This document shows positions 1 to 6,280 of a DNA stretch of 10,000 nucleotides, one piece after another; positions within the stretch are counted from its first letter, which is position 1, and every line of letters begins with the position of its first letter. The notes under the pieces are model-generated. The model made no database searches. It saw only the letters and a program-made list of their open reading frames with translations, and was not told where the DNA came from. A program made the position numbers and the translations under genes. The DNA comes from Sphingomonadales bacterium (lineage in GTDB: Bacteria > Pseudomonadota > Alphaproteobacteria > Sphingomonadales > Sphingomonadaceae): the NCBI GenBank assembly GCA_028868335.1, contig JAGWUU010000105.1, forward strand, positions 1 to 10,000. The letters run 5' to 3'.

Positions 1-366
1 CAGATGGCGACCATGATGACAACGCTGGAGCCAGGCATTCGCGAGGGTTCGAGACAGGCCTATGCAAAGCGCTTCACGACCGAGCAACTCGCCGATCTGA
101 ACCGCTTTTTTGATACCCCGACCGGCACGGCCTATGCCGCCGATTCCATGATGCTGTTCATGGATCCAGCGGTCGTCGACAAGATGCAGAAGGCCGTGCC
201 AGAGCTGATGAAACAGGTGCCAACCATAGTGAAGGCAATAGAAAGCGCGACCGCGAACCTGCCCACGCCGCGCAAGTACAAGGACCTGTCCAAGGATCAG
301 CGGGCCAGGCTGGCCAAACTTCTTGGAGTCACCGAAGCGCAACTGGACAAGCAGAACCCGAGGTAG
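1..366 (+). CDS. DUF2059 domain-containing protein, 3' part only
   Basis: The reading frame is open from the first base of the window to a TAG at 364-366, so the gene starts upstream and only about 121 residues are visible. The segment FTTEQLADLNRFFDTPTG, followed by an alternating helical stretch with paired methionines, matches the DUF2059 pattern, where a C-terminal helical domain sits in small, usually exported proteins of unknown function. The visible tail is rich in K, Q and L and has no membrane segment. A signal peptide cannot be judged because the N-terminus is outside the window. The in-frame ATGs at 4 and 13 are probably internal methionines. The gene converges on the sensor kinase, with only 3 bases between the two stop codons. 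The family assignment rests on remembered sequence pattern. Confidence 0.75.
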   Translation, partial: QMATMMTTLEPGIREGSRQAYAKRFTTEQLADLNRFFDTPTGTAYAADSMMLFMDPAVVDKMQKAVPELMKQVPTIVKAIESATANLPTPRKYKDLSKDQRARLAKLLGVTEAQLDKQNPR

Positions 367-369
367 GGT

Positions 370-1812
370 TCATCCCCCCACGCGGGGCAACCTGAGCTTG
401 ACCAGCAGCCCGCCAAGATCCTCGCTTTCGTCAAGCTCGACCGACCCGCCGTAAATCTCCGCCACGTCGCGCACGATGGCGAGGCCCAGGCCGGTGCCGG
501 GCTTGCCGGTGTCGAGCCGCGCGCCGCGATCGAAAATGCGGGTGCGTTCCTCCTCGGGGATACCCATGCCGTCATCCTCGACCCAGATTTCGCAGAACTG
601 CGCATCCTTGGCCGGGTCGATCGTGACGAAGACGCTGCCCCCGCCGTACTTGGCGGCATTCTCGATGAGGTTCCCGAGTATTTCGTCCAGGTCTTGCCGT
701 TCGATCGCGACCTGCGCTTCCCGGTTGCCGTCAAGGTCGAAGCGGGTCTTTTCGTAAAGCCGGGTGACCGCGCGCAGCACCGCTTCCGCGCTCTCGCCGA
801 CATTGGCGCGCGCCTGCCCCACCGCACGCCTGCCAACCGCGCGGGCGCGGGCAAGGTGGTGGTCAACTTGCCGACGCATAACCGCAGCCTCGCGGATCAC
901 TGTTTCGGCAAGGTCGGGGGCATGGGCGGTCGCGGCGTTCATCACCACGGTCAGCGGCGTCTTGAGCGCGTGGGCAAGGTTGCCCGCATGCGTGCGCGCT
1001 TCTTCGGCCTGCTTGACCGAATGCGCGAGCAGTCCGTTCAATTCCTGTACCAGTGGCTGCACTTCCAGCGGCAGCGGTTCGGTCACGCGGTTTTCGCCGG
1101 TGGTCCGCATTCGCTGGATTGCCAGCCGCACCCGGCGGAGTGGGCCGAGGCCATACCACGTCTGCAAGGCAGTCATCAGCAGCAAGCCGCATCCCAATGC
1201 CACGAACGACCAGACAAGGATCGAACGGAATCGGCGGATCTGGTCGTCCAGTTCCTTGCGGCTTTCGGCGACAGTGAAGTACCAGCGCGTGTCGCTGCCC
1301 GGCAGGACGATAGAGCGTTCCATGACCCGCAACGGCTCACCCTTGAACTGGGACGAGTCATAGACGTGCGGCGCCATGTCGACGTGGTCGGTGTGGACGA
1401 TCAGGCTGCGATCCCACAGCGAGCGCGAGGGGAAATCCTCGTGCCCCTTGCCGCTGATCTGCCAGTACAGCCCGCTGTTGGGTTCAAGAAAGCGCTGGTC
1501 GCCCAGCGGTCGGTTGAAGAACACCTCGCCATCGGGTCCGACTTCGGCGGAACCGATCATTGCGGTCAGGATATAGTTCTGCTGGTTATCAAAATTGCGC
1601 GTGACCAGGCTGGTCAAGGTGCGATCGAGTGCGATCCCACCACCCAGCAGCAGCACCGCGATCCAGCCGGCTGCGATCAGCATCATCCGCCGCGAAAGCG
1701 AGCCGGTGCTGGGAGTGGTTGCAGGCCCCAGCCCTTCTTCGCCCTTCCCGCCTTCAGGAAGGGGCGAGGCTATGGCCTTGCTGCCCTTCGACGCAATCTC
1801 CGAGTGGTCCAC
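370..1812 (-). CDS. PhoQ-like sensor histidine kinase
   Basis: Membrane sensor kinase that autophosphorylates a histidine and passes the phosphate to the regulator encoded just upstream. Numbering from the GTG at 1812 (480 residues): TM1 about 45-62, a periplasmic sensor region about 63-196, TM2 about 197-215, then a HAMP-like linker. The H-box is LAHALKTPL with the phospho-acceptor at about His281, the N-box NLIENAAKYG at about 381-390, the G1 box DDGMGI at about 413-418 and the G2 box GTGLGL at about 439-444. All catalytic boxes are intact. The LKTPL H-box resembles PhoQ. The start is uncertain. An ATG at 1830 lies in a hairpin loop without a ribosome binding site. The GTG at 1812 has GGAGG eight bases upstream. 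The next candidates are ATGs at 1686 and 1683, directly before TM1. The first 35 or so residues are encoded by repeat DNA and are low complexity. The ligand is unknown. Confidence 0.93.
   Translation of the reverse strand: MDHSEIASKGSKAIASPLPEGGKGEEGLGPATTPSTGSLSRRMMLIAAGWIAVLLLGGGIALDRTLTSLVTRNFDNQQNYILTAMIGSAEVGPDGEVFFNRPLGDQRFLEPNSGLYWQISGKGHEDFPSRSLWDRSLIVHTDHVDMAPHVYDSSQFKGEPLRVMERSIVLPGSDTRWYFTVAESRKELDDQIRRFRSILVWSFVALGCGLLLMTALQTWYGLGPLRRVRLAIQRMRTTGENRVTEPLPLEVQPLVQELNGLLAHSVKQAEEARTHAGNLAHALKTPLTVVMNAATAHAPDLAETVIREAAVMRRQVDHHLARARAVGRRAVGQARANVGESAEAVLRAVTRLYEKTRFDLDGNREAQVAIERQDLDEILGNLIENAAKYGGGSVFVTIDPAKDAQFCEIWVEDDGMGIPEEERTRIFDRGARLDTGKPGTGLGLAIVRDVAEIYGGSVELDESEDLGGLLVKLRLPRVGG
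1725..1764. repeat. REP-like hairpin repeat, copy B, inside the kinase 5' end
   Basis: The arms CCCTTCC (1742-1748) and GGAAGGG (1757-1763) form a perfect 7-bp stem with an 8-base loop. On the left they are flanked by GCCCCAGCCC. The geometry and flank match copy A at 1811-1840: a 7-bp stem, a loop beginning CG, and a CCCC-(T)AG-CCC flank on the same side. The two copies are therefore direct repeats about 80 bases apart. C/G-rich hairpins of this kind are common as interspersed elements in sphingomonad genomes, as I recall it. This copy is translated in the N-terminal extension of the sensor kinase, giving residues such as SPLPEGGKGEEG. Confidence 0.6.
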
Positions 1813-1840
1813 CCCTAGCCCCTCCCGCATGAAGGAGGGG
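1811..1840. repeat. REP-like hairpin repeat, copy A, over the kinase start
   Basis: The arms CCCCTCC (1819-1825) and GGAGGGG (1834-1840) form a perfect 7-bp stem around an 8-base loop, and the flank ACCCCTAGCC precedes it. It lies between the regulator stop (1879) and the kinase body. On the minus strand the loop contains the ATG at 1830, and the flank supplies both GGAGG and the GTG at 1812. The hairpin would form in the mRNA right at the kinase translation start, so it could reduce kinase output relative to the regulator. That effect is inference. Confidence 0.65.
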
Positions 1841-1878
1841 AACAGAATCGCGCCACATCTTCAACCATGGGAACAAAT

Positions 1879-2553
1879 TCAGCCGCGCGGCAGCGCGGGA
1901 TCGTCCAGGCTGTAGCCAAGCCCGCGGATCGTGGTGATCACGTCCGCGCCCAGCTTCTTGCGGATACGGGTGACGAAAACCTCGATCGTGTTCGAATCGC
2001 GATCGAAGTCCTGGTCGTAGATGTGCTCGATCAGTTCGGTGCGGCTGACCACCTTGCCCTTGTGGTGAAGCAGGTAGGACAACAGTTTGTATTCCTGCGC
2101 GGTCAGCTTGACCGGCTCGCCATTCAGCGTAACCCGGCCCGAACGCGTATCGAGCCGCACGTCTCCCGCGGTCAGTTCGCTGCTGGTGTTGCCCGAGGCA
2201 CGGCGGATCAGCGCGCGCAGACGGGCGATCAGTTCTTCGGTCTGGAACGGCTTGGCAAGGTAATCGTCGGCTCCGGCATCAAGCCCGGCCACCTTGTCGG
2301 ACCAGCTATCGCGCGCCGTCAGCACCAGCACCGGAAACTTGCGGCCTTCCTTGCGCCACATGCCCAGCACAGTCAGCCCGTCGATCTCCGGCAGGCCAAG
2401 GTCGAGCACGACCGCGTCGTATTCCTCGGTCGAACCAAGAAAGTGTCCATCCTCGCCGTCGGTCGACAGATCGACCGCATAGCCGGTGGCCTCAAGCGTG
2501 GATTTCAGCTGTTTGCCGAGGGTGGGTTCGTCCTCGACGATCAGGATGCGCAT
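1879..2553 (-). CDS. OmpR/PhoB-type response regulator
   Basis: DNA-binding partner of the downstream sensor kinase. It has 224 residues, the usual length for the family. The receiver domain spans about 1-117, with acidic residues E8-D9, phospho-acceptor Asp51 in VVLDLGLPEIDG, Thr79 in VLTAR, and Lys101 in the LAKPF motif. A winged-helix output domain spans about 128-217, with LTAQEYKLLSYLL, the recognition-helix region TIEVFVTRIRKKLG, and the wing TIRGLGYSL. All phosphorylation residues are present. The ATG at 2553 is chosen because AGGGGA lies 8 bases upstream. An in-frame TTG at 2559 would leave only about 2 bases from that site. The stop is 66 bases from the kinase GTG at 1812. PhoP/QseB-like by overall pattern, but the target genes cannot be told from this window. 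Confidence 0.96.
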   Translation of the reverse strand: MRILIVEDEPTLGKQLKSTLEATGYAVDLSTDGEDGHFLGSTEEYDAVVLDLGLPEIDGLTVLGMWRKEGRKFPVLVLTARDSWSDKVAGLDAGADDYLAKPFQTEELIARLRALIRRASGNTSSELTAGDVRLDTRSGRVTLNGEPVKLTAQEYKLLSYLLHHKGKVVSRTELIEHIYDQDFDRDSNTIEVFVTRIRKKLGADVITTIRGLGYSLDDPALPRG

Positions 2554-2561
2554 CAGCAAAT

Positions 2562-2567
2562 TCCCCT
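2562..2567 (-). promoter_or_regulatory. Ribosome binding site of the response regulator
   Basis: AGGGGA on the minus strand sits 8 bases before the ATG at 2553, an ideal spacing. It is too close to the alternative TTG at 2559, so it decides the start of the regulator. Confidence 0.75.
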
Positions 2568-2584
2568 GTGAAACTCGGCCTCAA

Positions 2585-2602
2585 ATGGGACTAAAGCCCC
2601 AT
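2585..2602 (-). other. 18-base palindrome between pepSY and regulator genes
   Basis: On the minus strand ATGGGGCTTTAGTCCCAT is self-complementary over its whole length, apart from one position that would be a G-U pair in RNA. It lies 17 bases after the PepSY stop and about 18 bases before the regulator's ribosome binding site. No run of T follows, so it is not a standard intrinsic terminator. It could be an mRNA stability or processing hairpin, or a dyad bound by the regulator itself. Which of these applies cannot be told from the sequence. Confidence 0.4.
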
Positions 2603-2619
2603 GCCGTCAAGCGCGCGGC

Positions 2620-2913
2620 CTAGCGTGTCTGCCGTAGAATTTCACCGGACCGGGCATCGACATCGATGAAGATCACCCGGCCATCGCGGATGAACTTGAG
2701 CCGGTAGGCCAGCGCGGTCGGATCGTATTCCGGTCCGAGATATTGCGCACCAGGCATGGTCGGCAGAACCTTCGCCTCGATCTCGCGCAGCGAGCGCACG
2801 TTGCCCGCGCGCATTTCCTTGCGCACCTGCCCCTGTTCGCCACCCGGTCCGGCAAGGGCAGGCGCGACGGAAACAACGCTCGCAGCGATCAGCAGGGAAA
2901 GAAACTTTGTCAT
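2620..2913 (-). CDS. Small secreted PepSY-domain protein
   Basis: A 97-residue protein with a clear Sec signal peptide: K3 positive start, hydrophobic core about 4-16, and predicted cleavage after ALA at residue 21. The mature part, about 76 residues, carries one PepSY-like unit: a helix (REIEAKVLPTMPGAQYLG), then strands with LAYRLKFIRDGRVIFIDVDARSGEILR. The VDARSGEIL ending is typical of PepSY domains, which are thought to inhibit or bind peptidases or act as periplasmic sensors. Its ATG (2913-2911) overlaps the aminotransferase stop TGA (2912-2910) as ATGA. No good ribosome binding site precedes it, so translation is probably coupled. Small PepSY proteins are often found next to two-component systems, as here, and a role in modulating the kinase is plausible but inferred. 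Confidence 0.88.
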   Translation of the reverse strand: MTKFLSLLIAASVVSVAPALAGPGGEQGQVRKEMRAGNVRSLREIEAKVLPTMPGAQYLGPEYDPTALAYRLKFIRDGRVIFIDVDARSGEILRQTR

Positions 2914-3803
2914 GGCAAACAGGTGCCTAGTCGCGGGGGATTGAACAGGTCGTGAACGATTCGGTTCTGTCGCAGCAAGGCAATGTAGCGACTGCGGATC
3001 TCACCGGTCAGCACGCCCGGGCCGCCGCTGCCGACCGGCCTGCCGTCAACCGCAACCACCGGCAGGACCAGCGAACCGGCGGCGGAAACGAATGCCTCGC
3101 GCGCGGCGAACAGTTCCTCCGGCGTGAAGGGTCGTTCCTCGACGGTCAGGCCCATCTGCCGCGCGATTTCAATCACGCTGATCCGCGTCACGCCGGGGAG
3201 GACGCCGAAATCGACCGGGTGTGAAACCAGCACGCCCCGGGCATCGATGATGTGGGCGTTGGCGCTGGTCTGCTCCGTGATCGCCCCGTCCTCGACGAAC
3301 CAGGCATCATCGTGGCCCGCCTCTCGCGCGAGTTCCTTGGCAAGAACGGAATAAAGCAACTGTGTTGTCTTGGCTGACCGCAATGCCCAACGCCCCTCCG
3401 GCTGGAGCATGATCCGCAAGCCGGTCCGCGCCACGGGATTGTCGATCAGCGCCGCCGCCTGGGTGAAAGCGATCCGGGTGGGCGGCGGAGGCGGTACGGG
3501 AGACACGAAATCCCGATCCGCCGGAGCGCCGCCGGTGATCTGCAAATAGACCCGCCCCTCCTTCAAATCGTTACGCGCGATCAGTTCCGCCAGCACCTTC
3601 GGCCAATCGGTATCGTCGACGATCCGCGCCACCGCTTTCGATCGCGCGAGCCGTGCAGCATGATGCGGCCAGTTGCAAAAATGACCGTCGATCACCGGAG
3701 AGACTTCATAGACGCCCTGTCCGAAATTGAGTCCGCGATCGAAGATCGAGACCTTCGCCTCGGATTCCGGAACATATTCGCCGTTAAGCCAGACTGTACG
3801 CAT
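2910..3803 (-). CDS. Class IV aminotransferase, probable D-amino-acid aminotransferase
   Basis: PLP-dependent fold-type IV transaminase. Its likely role is interconversion of D-amino acids such as D-alanine and D-glutamate with 2-oxo acids in the cytoplasm, feeding peptidoglycan synthesis. It has 297 residues from the ATG at 3803; Bacillus DAAT has about 283. Features seen: FDRGLNFGQGVYEV at about 21-34 with the family tyrosine, Lys145 in SAKTTQLLYSVLAK as the predicted Schiff-base lysine, Glu177 in ITEQTSAN contacting the PLP nitrogen, and GVLPGVTR at about 200-207 as the phosphate-binding turn. The region matching the DAAT carboxylate trap (RxH) reads DRDF, with Phe where His is expected, so substrate range may differ. 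A Pro-rich run follows it. The alternative TTG at 3839 adds 12 basic residues without family resemblance. A branched-chain or aminodeoxychorismate-lyase relative is possible but less likely. First gene of the minus-strand cluster. Confidence 0.88.
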   Translation of the reverse strand: MRTVWLNGEYVPESEAKVSIFDRGLNFGQGVYEVSPVIDGHFCNWPHHAARLARSKAVARIVDDTDWPKVLAELIARNDLKEGRVYLQITGGAPADRDFVSPVPPPPPTRIAFTQAAALIDNPVARTGLRIMLQPEGRWALRSAKTTQLLYSVLAKELAREAGHDDAWFVEDGAITEQTSANAHIIDARGVLVSHPVDFGVLPGVTRISVIEIARQMGLTVEERPFTPEELFAAREAFVSAAGSLVLPVVAVDGRPVGSGGPGVLTGEIRSRYIALLRQNRIVHDLFNPPRLGTCLP

Positions 3804-3870
3804 GGTGAGCGCTTTCAGCCCCCTCGTGCGCCTTGTCAACGCGGCTCGGTGCCCTTAGGTGCCAGCCGCC
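3804..3870. promoter_or_regulatory. Divergent promoter region, aminotransferase / Uup
   Basis: These 67 bases separate two divergent start codons, so promoters for both directions must lie here or within the coding ends. On the minus strand TTGACA occurs at 3839-3834, a good -35 match, but the hexamer 17 bases on (GAAAGC) is a poor -10. On the plus strand CTTGTC at about 3832 and TTAGGT at 3855 are weak candidates. An AGG at 3856-3858 lies 12 bases before the Uup ATG. No operator dyad is evident. Confidence 0.4.
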
Positions 3871-5664
3871 ATGGCCGCCGCACCGATCCTCTCCTGGGAA
3901 GAACTCAGCCTCCAGCAAGGCTCGGGCTGGTTGTTCCGCGATCTCGACCTGCACATCGCCCCGCGCGACCGGCTTGCGCTGATCGGCCGCAACGGCGCGG
4001 GCAAGACCACGCTGCTACGGCTCATTTCGGGCGAGATCGAGGCGGACAGGGGCAAACGCTCGATCCAGCCGGGCACCCGGATCGTCACGCTGGAACAGGA
4101 CCCGTTCTTCACCGGTTACGAAACGCTGATGGATTTCGCCCTCCACGGCAAGGACGCGCCGTCCCGCCACGAGGTCGAAGCGATCGCCGGGCAGCTCGGC
4201 ATCGACATGAACTGCGCCGCCGATAGCGCCAGCGGAGGCGAGCGCCGCCGTGCCGCCCTCGCCCGCGCGCTGGCTTCGGATCCCGACGTGCTGCTGCTCG
4301 ACGAACCGACCAACCACCTCGACCTTGCGGCGATCGACTGGCTCGAGGGATGGCTGCAACGCTACACTGGCGCCTTCGTGGTGATCAGCCATGACCGCAC
4401 ATTTCTGGACCGGCTGACCAAGGCGACGCTGTGGCTCGACCGCGGATCCCTGCGTCGCAAGGAGATCGGCTTCGGCGGCTACGAGGCGTGGATGGAGCAG
4501 GTCTATGCCGAGGAAGCCCGCGCCGCCGACAAGCTCGACGCCAAGCTGAAGATCGAGGCTCACTGGCTGGAACGCGGTGTCACAGCGCGGCGCAAGCGCA
4601 ACCAGGGGCGCCTTGAGAAACTGTGGGAAATGCGCGCCCAGCGTGCCGCCATGCTCAACCCGCAAGGCGCTGCCAAGATGAAGCTGGCGGTCGACGACGT
4701 GAAGACCAAGTCGGTGATCGTCGCGGACAAGGTCACGAAGCGCTTCGGCGATCGCACCATCATCAAGGACTTTTCGCTGCGTATCCAGCGCGGCGACCGG
4801 ATCGGCCTGGTTGGAGCCAACGGCTCGGGCAAGACCACGCTGCTGAAGCTGCTTACCGGCGAACTCGCGCCAGATGGCGGCACCGTCACCCTGGCCAAGA
4901 CACTCCACGGCGTGATGATCGACCAGCAGCGCAGCCTGCTCGCCCCGGAAAAGCGGGTCCGCGACGTGCTGGCCGAAGGCGGTGACTGGATCGACGTGCG
5001 GGGGGTGCGCAAGCACATCCAGGGCTATCTCAAGGACTTCCTGTTCGATCCCGGGCTGGTCGATGCCCGCATCGGCACACTTTCGGGCGGGGAGCGCAGC
5101 CGCCTGCTGCTGGCACGCGAATTTGCGCGCAAGTCGAACCTGCTGGTGCTCGACGAGCCGACCAACGACCTTGACCTCGAAACACTCGATCTGTTGCAGG
5201 AAGTGATCGCCGACTATGACGGCACGGTCCTGATCGTCAGCCACGACCGCGACTTCCTTGACCGCACGGTGACGGTGACGCTGGGCCTCGACGGCAGCGG
5301 CAAGGTTGACGTGATCGCGGGCGGCTATGCCGATTGGGAGAAACAGCGGGCGAAACGCATCGTAAAGTCCCCAACATCGGTTCGTGTCGAGCGCAGTCGA
5401 GACATCGATGCGCCACCTCCACTTCAACAGAAGAAGACCAAGCTCTCCTACAAGGACCAGCGCGACTACGATCTGCTCCCGGGGCGGATCGAGGAACTGC
5501 TCGCCCAGATCGCGCGCGACGAGGACACCCTGCACGACCCCGCACTCTACGCCCGCGACCCAGCAAAATTCGCGGCGCTGACCACCGCAATCGACGCCGC
5601 GCGGGCCGAAAAGGACGCAGCGGAGGAACGCTGGTTGGAACTGGCGGAATTGGTTGAGGGGTAG
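3871..5664 (+). CDS. uup: Uup-like ABC-F ATPase
   Basis: Soluble tandem ATPase of the ABC-F group. These lack transmembrane domains and act on the ribosome; Uup is also linked to suppression of transposon precise excision. It has 597 residues from the ATG at 3871. The GTG at 3859 is directly after AGG and is less likely. Domain 1: Walker A GRNGAGKT at 39-46, signature SGGER at about 121-125, Walker B LLLDEPTNHLDL at about 141-152, switch SHDRTFLD. An inter-domain linker helix rich in K, R and E spans about 215-262. Domain 2: Walker A GANGSGKT at 315-322, LSGGER at 404-409, Walker B LVLDEPTNDLDL, SHDRDFLD. A C-terminal domain from about 523 (KLSYKDQRDYDLLPGRIEEL through ERWLELAEL) is a predicted coiled coil and distinguishes Uup from EttA or YheS. 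Residues about 503-514 derive from an embedded repeat. All ATPase motifs are intact. Confidence 0.94.
   Translation: MAAAPILSWEELSLQQGSGWLFRDLDLHIAPRDRLALIGRNGAGKTTLLRLISGEIEADRGKRSIQPGTRIVTLEQDPFFTGYETLMDFALHGKDAPSRHEVEAIAGQLGIDMNCAADSASGGERRRAALARALASDPDVLLLDEPTNHLDLAAIDWLEGWLQRYTGAFVVISHDRTFLDRLTKATLWLDRGSLRRKEIGFGGYEAWMEQVYAEEARAADKLDAKLKIEAHWLERGVTARRKRNQGRLEKLWEMRAQRAAMLNPQGAAKMKLAVDDVKTKSVIVADKVTKRFGDRTIIKDFSLRIQRGDRIGLVGANGSGKTTLLKLLTGELAPDGGTVTLAKTLHGVMIDQQRSLLAPEKRVRDVLAEGGDWIDVRGVRKHIQGYLKDFLFDPGLVDARIGTLSGGERSRLLLAREFARKSNLLVLDEPTNDLDLETLDLLQEVIADYDGTVLIVSHDRDFLDRTVTVTLGLDGSGKVDVIAGGYADWEKQRAKRIVKSPTSVRVERSRDIDAPPPLQQKKTKLSYKDQRDYDLLPGRIEELLAQIARDEDTLHDPALYARDPAKFAALTTAIDAARAEKDAAEERWLELAELVEG
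5381..5407. repeat. Palindromic repeat translated within the uup linker
   Basis: The string TTCGTGTCGAGCGCAGTCGA followed by GACATCG is an imperfect palindrome: TGTC at 5385-5388 pairs with GACA at 5401-5404, and CGA at 5388-5390 can pair with TCG at 5397-5399. It strongly resembles a short palindrome, CGTGTCGAG...CTCGACACG-like, that I recall as scattered through sphingomonad genomes. It sits in frame between the second ATPase domain and the C-terminal coiled coil of Uup and encodes VRVERSRDI. The reading frame continues without disruption. Recognition is from memory, with no second copy in this window. Confidence 0.55.
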
Positions 5665-5671
5665 TGCCGAC

Positions 5672-5806
5672 TCAGTCGAAAGCGAACGTGTCGGCCAACT
5701 TCATATTGTAGTCCCGCGCCAGGCCGGGGATCAAAAACAGATCGATGAGCAGCCATATCCCCAGTGGAATCCAGGCAAGGAAGATCGTCAGTCGCCCAAA
5801 GGATTT
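5672..5806 (-). pseudogene. TM2-domain protein, C-terminal remnant
   Basis: On the minus strand the frame from 5806 to the TGA at 5674-5672 encodes 44 residues including GRLTIFLAWIPLGIWLLIDL and then FLIPGLARDYN. This matches the second half of a TM2 domain: the second membrane helix followed by the characteristic DLFLIPG and R-D-x-N. The first helix with its G-x-H/D-R-F-Y-L-G turn is missing, and no ATG precedes the segment. The frame is closed upstream by the TGA that ends the DUF6456 gene. I looked for the missing half in the other minus frames over about 5807-5900 and found none, so the front was probably lost at a junction near 5800. It ends 7 bases from the uup stop, convergently. Intact TM2 proteins are small membrane proteins of unknown role. 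Confidence 0.6.
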
Positions 5807-6280
5807 TCACCCGATCCGATAAAACCCCGCCACTCGATCAAGCGCCAGTTTCAACACCAGCTTGCCGCTGCGCACCGGCCAGGCGAGCGCTTTCTCCGCA
5901 TCGGGAAGCGTTTCGCCCGCGCAGACCACGCGCCACAGCACGTCCGACAGTCCCGGCCCCGCTGCCGTGACGGCTCCGTCGAAACGCCCTCGCGCCGCGA
6001 TCTGGCGCTCGGTCGCGTTGAGCAGGCGATCGCCCCCGCCGCCCCGTACCCGCACCGGATCCCAGCGCATCGTCACCCCTGTCGTGAGTTGCGCAGCCTC
6101 ATAGTCGCGGCGCAAACACTCCCCGGCCGCGAATTGCGCATCGCTGAGATGGCCCCTGGCATGAAGCCAGGTCAGCGGGCTCTCCGCAAGATTGACGGTC
6201 ACGCCGCGCCGCCCCTTGGCGGGCGCGTTTCGTCCCGGTCCTTCGCTGGTAAGTTCGCGTTCTACCAGTTTGCGCTGCAT
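5807..6280 (-). CDS. DUF6456 domain-containing protein
   Basis: A 157-residue soluble protein of unknown function. The conserved core begins NLAESPLTWLHARGHLSDAQ, continues through AGECLRRDYEAAQL, VTMRWDP, NATERQIAARGRFD, AGPGLSDVLWRVVCAGETLP and AEKALAWP, and ends KLVLKLALDRVAGFY. This matches the DUF6456 pattern found in alphaproteobacteria, mainly Sphingomonadales and Rhizobiales. The invariant-looking WRVVC and ALDRVA blocks suggest a helical DNA- or partner-binding domain, but no activity is established. Three starts are possible: GTG at 6310, ATG at 6286 and ATG at 6280. The last is chosen because AGGGGA at 6292-6287 is 6 bases before it but nearly touches 6286. It is divergent from the XRE regulator, which may control it. 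Confidence 0.87.
   Translation of the reverse strand: MQRKLVERELTSEGPGRNAPAKGRRGVTVNLAESPLTWLHARGHLSDAQFAAGECLRRDYEAAQLTTGVTMRWDPVRVRGGGGDRLLNATERQIAARGRFDGAVTAAGPGLSDVLWRVVCAGETLPDAEKALAWPVRSGKLVLKLALDRVAGFYRIG

Noticed and set aside
1742..1763. Hairpin as an intrinsic terminator for the regulator gene
   Set aside because: No T-tract follows on either strand, and the kinase frame is open across it, so it does not look like a terminator.
694..1818. Long plus-strand open frame of 374 codons opposite the sensor kinase
   Set aside because: It is antisense to an intact kinase with all catalytic boxes. Its translation is rich in R, H, Q and G with no domain pattern, as expected of the third-codon-position GC bias.
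1867..2571. Plus-strand open frame of 234 codons opposite the response regulator
   Set aside because: The opposite strand holds a full receiver plus winged-helix gene with a good ribosome binding site, so this is its shadow.
3811..3839. TTGACA as a -35 element, and TTG at 3839 as aminotransferase start
   Set aside because: No -10 match lies 16-18 bases on, and the extra N-terminal residues from the TTG do not fit the family. It is kept only as a weak note in the divergent region.
4015..5535. Long minus-strand open frame of 506 codons opposite uup
   Set aside because: It lies wholly over a well conserved ABC-F gene and its sequence has no recognisable motif. High GC removes stop codons in this antisense frame.
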